Shown here piece after piece: positions 49,686-60,600 of a stretch of DNA of 64,000 nucleotides. Numbering within the stretch: the stretch's first letter is position 1; each line of letters starts with the position of its first letter. The position numbers and the translations under genes are program-made. Below the pieces are notes generated by a model. That model was not told the origin of the DNA and did not search any database. It saw only the letters and a list, made by a program, of their open reading frames with translations. Origin of the DNA: Antedon bifida (lineage: Eukaryota > Echinodermata > Crinoidea > Comatulida > Antedonidae); contig OY727098.1 of assembly GCA_963402885.1 (NCBI GenBank), forward strand, positions 15,362,717 to 15,426,716, written 5' to 3'.

Positions 49686-52600
49686 ACAACTACAAAGAAT
49701 TGTCAAAATCTGGCTGGACTGTTGTTAGTGATAAAGGGAGAGTATTTGTAAGTTAATTTATGTTTAATTATAATTATCATACTTTATATTTGAATTTTTA
49801 CGTTAATATAATTTGTTTTTATGTTGAGGACCCCTTCTGAAACAAGCTCTTGAGCTTAAAGGGTTATCCTCTGCTATTCCATATATTGTAACTTTTTTCT
49901 TGTATTATTGTTGTAAATTGTTTGATCTGTCTACTTTTTTTATATGGATGGCAATAAATATTACAATTACAATAATAGTGTGTGTATTAGTACACTTTCC
50001 TATGTACCAGAGTTGCCACTAGGTTACTTACAGTTGATTTCCTACAATACTATAAAGATAAATAGTACAGGGTTTGGCAATACAAAAAAAAATTTTAAAA
50101 AAAATAGTTCTTAGAAGAGAGAAAACATGTGTGTTGTATCCCAGGATGAGATCTATAGACATATTAATTGTCACATTTTTACTCTAAGCCATAGATTATG
50201 ATTTAGTAGAACCAAAGAAAGCTTCCTAATAGGTATCATGTCTGATCATTGAGTTCAACATTTCGTTTTTAAAGACTTGAAGTCACTTGTTAAATTGATA
50301 AAAATCTCTCTTAATTAGGGATCAGAAAGTGAAGACAGTGGTGAACAATCTGACTATGTTGCACTTGAGAAAGATGTTGCACATTATCATCACAGTAGTA
50401 CCAGTATAAAAGTTGAAAGAGATGAATCAGATACTGACAAAAATGCAGATAATCCAGTATCTCCGCTAGATACAGAATCTTTGGAAGAATTCGATGAAGC
50501 AGAACCTTTAGAAAAGGTAGCAGGTAATTCTGAAGAAGTTGATATGACTGAGAATTATTCTGCTGCTGTTGTTAAATGCTCTGATGGCTTACAAGATCAG
50601 GTTGTCATAGTTCCTACTATTGAAAGAGAAATTTCAATCAGTGATGTCATTGAAGAAAATGTAAGAGCTCGATTAAACATCAGTCGATCTTACTCCTCAT
50701 CTGCATCAAGCACCTTTACTAGTAGTTTCCTGCTAAAAGAAATACCCAAGGGTAAACTTGAAATGGGTAGTGATAGCTCAGATACAAGTGGAGATGGCAA
50801 TGGTGTGGAATGTGGTGGCATCTCTGATAGACTACAAGATGTCTGTCTATCTAAACAAGTTTTTTCAGAGAACAATGAAAAAGGTAAGTCCTATATATCA
50901 TCTAGTTGATGTGAATAATTTATTCTTATCCATGGAACACATCATGCCTGAAATTCTAAGTATTAAAGTTAACATTCATATTTCTTTCTAGAAGAAAGGG
51001 TGTGTGATTCAGACTCAGATTTTGAACATCTTAGTCAAGATGAAATTCCAAACAATGAAGGTGGACAAGAATCTGATTCAATCGAGCCAATAGGTCTTCT
51101 TAGTGAATTAAATTCAAGACTACCGAAATCTGAGGAAAATCTTCCTTCTTTGCTTCCAACATCATCAGATGATTCAGACACTTCAAGACTATTTAATCCA
51201 GGAAGAGGACATAGAGGTACAGTAATCTTTATTAAATTCTGTAATAATAATAATAATATTAGCAAGCAATACTGTGCCCCTGGCATGCGTAATCATCATC
51301 TACTATTCCCTTAAACATTTTGCATATTACACTACATGTTAGGTAGTTATTCATTTATTGCTCATTTTTCGTCAAATATCAGGGATTAGAAAAAGAGTGT
51401 TGGCTTGCCGCTCCAGACACAGTTCAGCATCAAATACAGCAGCAGCAAGAGTAGACAAATCTAATGAGAGGGATAATGATTGGACAATTTGGATGGATCA
51501 TGGTAGACTCCTATATTATATTCTATTGCTTATAATTGCATTGGTCATTGCATTGACCATTGGTTATTATATAGGTAAGTAAAAATATAAACTGTACATA
51601 GCTATTGATCAAATATAACAGAGTTCAGACATATGTTGTTTTGCATGGATTTTAAATTAGTTATTTATAAGCTGTCAGTTTTCTTGACAATTAGTACTAA
51701 ACATATAGATTAATTTTTGTTTTGTTTTTAATATTTTGATGATTTTCAGGGTCTTCTAAAATATTCAGCTACAAACAACAGTTAGAACAAGGACAGACTC
51801 AACGACTACACACACTTCAAGATGAGTTACTTACTTGCCTCAAATCTGAAGAAATCTACAATGACAAAGGTGTATTAAATGAAGACAAGATTCAAGATCC
51901 TGGAGTTACAGTAATGCCGACAAAATTTGACAAGAAACAATTGTTAACTGAAGATGTGCAATTATTATACAATAACGATATTGCTATGACGAAAATGAAT
52001 GCAGTTGGTGAAGATGATTGGGTGTTTGTTGAAGATGCCATTGAAAATAGTCATGGGAGTACAGATAGTGAAAATATTGCTGTTGGTGAGGGAGATTGGA
52101 TGAAAACTGAAGATTCCTTTGAAAAGAGCAATAAGAGTACAGAAAATGAAAAGATGACTATTGGAGGAGACTGGATGGATATGGAAGACACCATTGAAAG
52201 TAGTAAACAAATGGAAGAAAATGAAAAGATGACTATCGGCGGTGGAGATTGGATGGATATGGAAGATGCCATTAAAAGTAGTAAACAAGTGGAAGAAAAT
52301 GAAAAGATGACTATTGGTGGAGGAGATTGGATGGATATGGAAGATGCCATTGAAAGTAGTAAACAAATGGAAGAAAATGAAAAGATGACTATCGGCGGTG
52401 GAGATTGGATGGATATGGAAGATGCCATTAAAAGTAGTAGACAAATGGAAGAAAATGAAAAGATGACTATTGGTGGAGGAAATTGGATGGATATGGAAGA
52501 TGCCATTGAAAGTAGTAAACAAATGGAAGAAAATGAAAAGATGACTATCAGCGGTGGCAATTGGATGGATATGGAAGATGCCATTGAAAATAGTAAACAA

Positions 52601-54784
52601 ATGGAAGAAAATGAAAAGATGACTATTGGTGGAGGAGACTGGATGGATATAGAAGATGCCATTGAAAGTAGTAAACAAATGGAAGAAAATGAAAAGATGA
52701 CTATTGGTGGAGGAGACTGGATGGATATAGAAGATGCCATTGAAAGTAGTAAACAAATGGAAGAAAATGAAAAGATGACTATTGGTGGAGGAGACTGGAT
52801 GGATATGGAAGATGCCATTGAAAGTAGTGATGAAAGTACAGATAGTGAGAAAATTACTATCAGTGATGGAAACTTGATGGATAGTGAAAATGTTATTGAT
52901 GGAAGTATGGAACATGAAAAGATGGCTATTGGTGGTGGAGAAACCTCTATTGATAAAATATCAGAATATGATAGACGACTAAGCGAACTGGAAGCTCATT
53001 ACAAAGAAATACAAGAGTTGTTTAAACAAAAGACACTACAACCAGATCATAATGTACAAGAACTCTATGAGAAAATTAAATCACTAGAATCCCAGCTTAA
53101 AATAGCATCTGAAGCTCTAGAATCTAGATATCAAGTACAACCAGATAACAATGTAGATGACAGCTCTAGTGGAATTCCTACATCATCATTTGATGAAACA
53201 AATTGGATGAGTATGCTTTCCTTTGATAGTTTTAAAAAGAAATTTGATGGTACTGTTGGTAAACTAGACCCCAGTGCCATCTGGTTCTACTATGATAAAA
53301 CGAAAGAAGTTATTGGTGTTGCAAATAAGGCTACTTTGAATGCTATTGGCAAAGTTTATGATTATACAAAATCTGATGAATTTGTATCTAACATTGCTAA
53401 CACCCAGAAAAAGGTTAAGGAAACATTGAACACTGTCAATGAGGCTATGTCTAGTCAATGGCAAGCAGTTAAAAAGTCATCAGAAGATATGTCCGACTAT
53501 GTCAAAGAGACTGGTAAAAAGGCAAAGGAAACATTTAAAGAGAGATCTGAACAGGTTAAGAAAAAAATGTCAACAATGGATTTTGAAGAGGAGTGGCAAA
53601 AACTGAAGAATACATCACAAGGGATAGTAAACAAAACAAAGTCAACCTTACATGATTTGTCGGAAAAAGTTCTCAATTACTCTCAATCTGATGAATTTCA
53701 ATTATCTTTGGCCAAGACTAAAGATAGAATTTTAGAGACCCTAGATGAAGCCGTCAAAAACACAAGGGAATCGGTCAGTGAGTTAGGGGACACCCTGGCT
53801 GATACATGGTCAACTGTGAAATTTAGCATGAAGGATATCAAATCAAAAGCAACAGATAACTGGGAAGCTGTTAAAGAGAAAACTGGTTTTGGGAAAAAGA
53901 ACAATTATAAAAAGAAGAAAGAACATCATAAAAGAAATAAGAAAGTACCTCATAAAAAGATGATACATAAAAATGTAGAAGTGGAATACGAACACCAAAC
54001 TAATAAGAAAAAATCTTTAAAAAAAAACCTAGAAAGTATCGAGAATATGCATACATTACTAACAGGAAATTGGAGACAATTGTATGAAAAACATTTTACG
54101 ATCAATTGCAGAGGTGATCAGGCATGTATGAACATTCAACGAGATGATGCAGAAATTCTAATTCAAGAATTAATGAAATACAATAACTGGTTGCTGAAAA
54201 ATAACTATAAAAAAGATGCAAAGAAAATTAAAATGTTCGTCAATGAACTTTGGCCTTTGGTAAATGGCAACTATGTTGATGACCAAATGCTGGAAGATCT
54301 GAAAGAAAGTTTGGGTGAAATTCTGAAAAGTATGAACCAAAGAGCACAGAAACACAGATTGCAATATCCAGGACAAAGTGACACTTTGAAAAAGAAGCAA
54401 AGAAAAGATGGACGTAAATTTGCAGGAGAAGGATTCCAAAGTAATGATGAGGATTGGTATTCGAAAAGGATGAAGGGGAGAGATAAAAACAGACATAACA
54501 AACCAGAAGAAGAAAACAACTATGATTGGTTCACACTGAGAGGTATAGATCGTGAAAAGGCAAGACAAAGTGATGCATCAATAGACGGAGATTGGTTTCT
54601 GGAGAGAGGTAAAGACCGAGAAGACCTCCGGAGAGAGTGGGTATCAAAAAAAGAAACTGCTGATCAAGACTGGTACTTTAAGTGGACTCAATACAGGAGT
54701 GATATGAGGACTGGGATGTCCATGTGGGATCTTTATAACTGGTTTCGTGATTGGCATGATCACCGTTACTTAATGAGACACTAA
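49679..54784 (+). CDS. CCPG1: CCPG1/PBXIP1-family protein, probable ER-phagy receptor (5 coding exons)
   Basis: Exons 49679-49747, 50319-50883, 50992-51216, 51383-51574 and 51750-54784 sum to 4086 nt (1361 aa), all in phase with GT-AG introns. Exon 1 holds SGWTVVSDKG, matching human CCPG1 CGWTVISHEG, a LIR motif binding ATG8 proteins. Acidic Ser/Asp clusters follow, with SSDDSDTS resembling the FIP200-binding region. One membrane span (about residues 330-350, LLLIIALVIALTIGYY) is in exon 4. After it come nine to ten 26-aa repeats (52142-52840), coiled coil, Lys-rich and helical segments, then the family's C-terminal region near AEILIQELMKYNNWLLK and a tail of DWxxxR motifs. Vertebrate CCPG1 is type II, so the repeats should be luminal. 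The two vertebrate paralogues share this single invertebrate form; the CCPG1 name rests on the LIR. Confidence 0.9.
52142..52840 (+). repeat. 78-bp coding tandem repeat in the CCPG1-like gene
   Basis: Nine almost identical 78-bp units (26 codons), consensus EKMTIGGGDWMDMEDAIESS plus KQMEEN, flanked by three diverged relatives such as DDWVFVEDAIENS (52013-52051) and GDWMKTEDSFEKS. Substitutions are few and mostly affect GGG/GGD and ES/KS/EN positions. The antisense and alternate frames are also open only because the unit is a multiple of three. Confidence 0.95.
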
Positions 54785-55866
54785 TATTTTCAATTTTTAG
54801 ATAACATGATCATGTTATAACTAAAAATCAATTATTATATTTAAATACACCATGAATCCCTTAACATCAAGGGTAGCAACATTTTTATATAGTCATTGTG
54901 GTTCAACAATATTTCTGGTTTCAAAGAGGCATAAATTTATCATTACAAGTATAGAGATTATATTAAAATAAAGTGGGGAGGGTTTGGGTTAGTGTAAAAA
55001 TAGTTTTGATTTATATAAAAAAATTTGACAAAATCGTGATCATAGAGTACCATTGGTTAAAAAGTAAAATTAATATATAATTTATTATTATCTGTAATTA
55101 TAAATTTTATTTATATTGAAGATTTATGGGCAGAAGCATTATGTATGTGTTGCCATACAGCACATACAATAGCTTTAAGGGCTAGGTCAGTTTTCAAAAT
55201 GTGTATTATTATTGTAATGTAATATTGGTCAGAAAAAAAAGTGGTGCTATATGATTTTCTTGTAATGTTATAAAATAGGAAATCCTCCACAATTTTCTTT
55301 GATAAAAAAGTATATAAATTGAAGGAACAATATTTTACAGAAAAATACTATTTTTATTAGAAATACGGTAGTTGCCCATTGGCATTTACATGTAATTTAA
55401 AATCAATAAAATTGCTATCTTATAACACGAAAAAAGTCCTGTAGCACCACTTAATAAAAGTGACCCTCATTCTGTTTCAACATTGTTGCAAAGGTTTATT
55501 TTTTACTATTTTCTTATTATATAATATTATCACATGAAAATTCTTTTTTTGATTGAATATCCTTTAAATTTAAACAACATTAATTACATCAAACAGGCAA
55601 AAGAGATGCAAGGATAGCCCATGAAAGTCATTAGTTAAAATGGACTTATTTCCAATTGGGTTCTTTTAGAAAATATAAAAAATAACAAGATATAGTATAA
55701 CAAATTTAAATAATCACCAAAATGCACAAGTTAAAAAGCAGTATGTAGATACAGTATTTTGTTTGGCTTGTTTTAGAATTCAATATATAGATTGCTAGCA
55801 GGCTCTACTTGGCCAAAAAAAAACATAAAAAAAATTATATTACAGATAGAACTCCTATGGACACCC
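54785..55866 (+). other. CCPG1-like 3' UTR and downstream spacer
   Basis: AATAAA at 54967-54972 is the first good polyadenylation signal after the stop. Beyond it the DNA is AT-rich with no coding feature. Confidence 0.5.
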
Positions 55867-56350
55867 CTATTGTGATATGAGGACACCCTATTACAGGGAT
55901 ACACTTGAGTGTACCAAATGGTATACCCCTATTACAGGGACACACTTGAGTGCACCAAATGGTATACCCCTATTACAGGGACTTACAGGGACACACTTGA
56001 GTGTATCAAATGGTATACCCCTAGGGGCACACTTGAGTGTACCAAATGGTATACCCCCATTACAGGGACACACTTGAGTGTATCAAATGGTATACCCCTA
56101 GGGGCACACTTGAGTGTACCAAATGGTATACCCCCATTACAGGGACACACTTGAGTGTACCAAATGGTATACCCCTATTACAGAGACACACTTGAGTGTA
56201 CCAAATGGTATACCCCTATTACAGGGACACACTTGAGTGTACCAAATGGTATACCCCTATTACAGGGACACATTTGAGTGTACCAAATGTTGTACCCCTA
56301 TTACAGGGATACATTTGAGTGTACCAAATGTTGTACCCCTATAAGAGGAC
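55867..56350. repeat. ~40-bp tandem repeat, about 11 copies
   Basis: Unit ACACTTGAGTGTACCAAATG plus GTATACCCCTATTACAGGG. Some copies lack the TATTACAGG part or add CTAGGGG. CACTTGAGTG makes each unit internally palindromic. Confidence 0.93.
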
Positions 56351-56439
56351 AATATTCTGTTTTCCATCACAAAACAACAAAAAGACCAAATAATTGTATT
56401 CATTTATAATTGATATAATATCATAATAATTATACTTTT

Positions 56440-57120
56440 ATGACAGTTTTCAGTGGTGAAAAGTTGGCAGCTATAAAGTTTCAATTCTTCTTAATTTCTC
56501 GAGTCCAGATCAATTAGTGTTCATTGTGGTATATTAATTTCTTCCCACGAAAACTTATTAGGAGGACAAATTCGGTTTTTTGGTCAAACAAAGGGATCAA
56601 GCATTGGTTCTAAGGTTGAAGACATAAATGCTTTGATTATCCGTTCAAAAATCTTCATAACTAGAGATGTAAGAGCAACTGGTCTTAAATCGTTAGTTGC
56701 TTAGTACTATTGTTTTTGGGTACTGGAATTATAGTGTATTGTTTCCATAGTTTCGGTATAAATTTACCGAGAACTGGAAGAACACCACATAGTTGGTCCG
56801 AACAAAAAAATGTTTTACCCGCAACCCCATAACTCATATTTTCATTTAATTACTGTAAAAACGTTTTTATGTGATTTTTTTCAATATTAATCATTCTATT
56901 TGTATTATTTATAATATTATTTTGTGGAACTTGGTCTCGTCTTATTTCATTTAACACCTGATTTTTAAATCTTGAATAAAAAAGCGCATCAGGTAACAAG
57001 TTATCAGTTACATTATCAATATGTATTTCTTTAACTCTATTTTTAGAATGTACAGAAGCCATATTTTTTATACCTTGCCAAGCATTAGCTCCCGTTTCCA
57101 AAGGTTGCTTCTATTTTACT
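56440..57120 (-). pseudogene. LINE reverse-transcriptase N-terminal remnant
   Basis: Minus-strand pieces NDLRPVALTSLVMKIFERI (about 56620-56690) and IIPVPK are conserved at the start of LINE RT domains; the 57101-56850 segment resembles the region between endonuclease and RT. Stops and frameshifts throughout. Confidence 0.75.
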
Positions 57121-57631
57121 CCTATAATTTACTTTAGCTACGCGAATGGCACGTCTCACTTCCCTGTTCATTAATTTTAAAGTTTACAGTGAAAATGATC
57201 ATACCTAATACAAACTATTGTTTTAATTTAATATTGGTTTTGTGATTTCAACTGCTTTTCTGTATTTTAGTAGAGAAGCATTGTGCTTTTAATGTACCTA
57301 GATAGGTATGCATTATTTTCTATGTAAGAATCACAAAATAGTAGGTAGTTACACCCGCTAAAATAATCATATTATATTGAGTGACCATAATATTTGCTTC
57401 AACAAAATTAGGAAAACTATCTTTTTGGTAGGCCTACGGTATTTTAATTCAAAATGAATATATTTTCTAATAAAATACAAAATGTTATTGTCTTATGAAA
57501 AGTGCGTGAGGTTTGAAAAATGGAATTTTACAGCTTCTAAGTACTTTCCTTTCAACAATTTGTTCTTACTAAGTTTGAAAACAATCACAAATGAAGTATA
57601 CATATTTGTTGTCACAGTAGCTTTACAGTTT

Positions 57632-60600
57632 TCAACTAACATCTTTACTTTGACAGAAAACAACAACTCGGTTTCCAACTCTGCCATCTGGGAAATGCGA
57701 GTGAAAGACATCATGACACTGCAACAAAATAAGTACAAAGTCAATCTTGTGGGTCATGTAAAATCACAACTTAACAATTTCTCCATTTTTTTTTTATTCT
57801 ATTTAATTACAATTTACTGTTCATTCAAAAATAAAATTGTTGTTAAAATGTTGAAACTTTAGCATTTATGCTCAAGGGTTGGCACTTTTAACAATATTTG
57901 CTAATATTTTTCCTTAAGCAAATAACATTAAATTATCTATATATTAATTCTACTAAATTCGTTTGCGCAGCGTAAGTTAGGCGCAATTTTATGAATTTCG
58001 CGTATATTACCCATAGAACAATTCAAATTGAAATTCAGCAAAAGTGTGCACTAACTTTCTATGGAAAATAAATGGCATGTTTCAGAGAAATTTAAAATGC
58101 GAAAAATCAATTTCTAATCAATTTTCTTCGCTTTTCATTTTTTATTCCCATGTACGCGTTTCATGTAATTTTAAGCATGTCAAAAATTCCCATGTGCGCG
58201 CACATTTGTACGCGCGCGGTGCGCACATAGCTCTAAAACACATTTTTTCGAGTGATTTATGTTTTTCCAGCCTTTTCAAACAATTTCGACTTAAAATGAT
58301 GTCATACGAGCACATCGAATTGGACAATTTGCGCTCGTTTTTTATCAAAAAGTAAAAAAATTTGTCAAAATTATGCCTTTTTTTAAACAGTCATAGATTC
58401 TAAACTACATGGTGAACTTTATTTTTTTTACATATTCTGGAAGTTGATGAGTTGTAGATATCGGATCATGAATCAATATGCCTGTAAGGGCGTGTGGCGC
58501 AGTGTGTTGGACGTTGGACTACCGATCGTCAGACCTAGGTTCGAATCCAACTCTCGCCGCATTGCTTGTATCCGTAGGCAAGATACTTTACTTACGTTGC
58601 CTCTCTCCACCCAGGTGTATAAATGGGTACCCAGTTAGATCTACACACAACTTTGCGCTGGTTACCGGCTGCATTATGGGAGTATGTTTCCATACGTGTT
58701 TGATCCCAAAAAAAATACTGGGGTAATAATGCTTGTAAAGCGCCTTTGAGCATGATTACTCATGAAAAGGGCGCTATATAAATGTGGTATTATTATTATT
58801 ATCTAACCTGACATTGTGACGTCATCGTATGGCCACTCGAATATAAAATATAGGATTTTTGTCTCTTTCATCACATTTAATAGAGCGCATCTCCACTTAT
58901 CCGCATTCCATTTTCCCCCATATTTTTATATTGTCTAGGTCAATCAATTATCTTTCGCATAATTTACCATTTTTAAAATTTTGTGCAAAAGCGTGAATAA
59001 CTTTTGTCACTTATTTTCATCATTCCAATAAATTTCAATATGTTATAGCTCCTCAGAATGAAAAGTGATACTCATGATTAAAATGTTTTCTGGAAGCTGT
59101 TGAAGTGTAGATACGAATTCATGTACAAATTATGCGCATCGGATGTTGTGACGTCATCATATGGCCAGTTCAATTATAAAAGTCGTAATTTCATATTTTG
59201 CGTCATAGTTCATGATATTTAAAAGAGCGCGCTTCCATATTCTAGGTATCCAAATTTATTCGACACGTTGATATGTTGTTCATGCACTGTATGTAGTACG
59301 TATACAGTATATAGTGTATACTGTATATACTTAGACGTGACACAAAATAGAGAGCACACTAAATTTGTTTCAATGGCATAATCGTTTTTCTGTGCGCAAT
59401 ATTCTAACGTATGACGTGCACGTGGTGTTTGCGCTGCGGATAACCTAACTCGTCCATAGTGACAAGTTCAAATCTACTCTAACTTTGTTCTTGTTGATGA
59501 AACAAGTATAATACAGTATTAACATTTATATTATTTTTACCTTTGTAAATTTCCAAAATTCCAAAAAATCTTTGATACCCTGAAAGAGAAAATGGAATTG
59601 CTCTATTTGGCACATATTACATTCGTGGATAACATGGATAAAAAAGTATAATAGTAGAGGGGGCATATAATTATCAATAGAGTAATACATTTGATTATAA
59701 AGCTGATGTATGTAATATCAATTCCTCCTGTTGCAAATCCATCTTTGACCCTTTTGTAGTCGCACACAGCTTTTCTCATTTCATTTCTGTTTGAAGCACA
59801 AGCATGCCTGAGGAAAAGCCGAGTTAAAATATAACCTTTCATCATTCACCAAATGCCATTATTTGTACCATTACATGAATATAAAACATTCAGTATTTGT
59901 TTTATATAACATCTAAATAGATTCCTGTCATTTGAATCAGATTGAATAAAAGGTACTAGGCCAGGCCTAACTAACAGGCCTAGAAAGACACTGACAACCA
60001 TTACAAAACTTCAAACTCATCTAGGCTAATTCTGTTTTTTCCAACGTGTAGAGATGTTCCCACTAATCAATCAAAATCATACAAACGATCTAAAGCTAAT
60101 TTAAATGCCTTTTTTGGTCAAAATTATTAGCAGAAGTACAAAATAGGTGGCACTGTTGTATTTCAAAAGCGATAGTATAAAAATATATTTTCCAAACGCG
60201 AAAAGATTTTTTTTTTTGTACACGAAAAAATGTTCAATAGTGCGTACTATTGCCACGGAACATTGAATGTTATGACTAGTTTCACGATGGAAGTACATTT
60301 TTGGAGATATATGTAATAATTTAGACCAAAAAAGGCATTTAAATTAGTGTTAGATCGTTTGTATGATTTTGGTTGATTAGTGGGAACATTTCTAGACCTA
60401 GATCAGTTTCAGTTGCCAGATGAAGTCTCGTAATGGTATCGCTGCCTTTCTATCCTAGACACTTTAGCCTAGCTATGATTCACATAATTAACACTACAGT
60501 AGGTATGTTTATAAAATATAAATAAATATAATACTGTATTTAATGTATTATAAAAAAAAATATATTTTTATATAGACTTGCACTGATGAAGGGCTAGTTT

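Noticed and set aside
51965..52915. Two long minus-strand frames over the CCPG1-like repeats
   Set aside because: The 78-bp coding repeat has a period divisible by three, which keeps antisense frames open; no independent support.
58484..58560. A genuine tRNA gene
   Set aside because: The A and B boxes are tRNA-like, but the region does not fold to a full cloverleaf on inspection, and a SINE body and ATT tail follow.
59698..59802. Open stretch in a PIGB intron (RHACASNRNEMRKAVCDYK)
   Set aside because: Phase-0 inclusion in PIGB gives a stop, no usable donor follows, and neighbouring PIGB exons already align continuously with the human protein.
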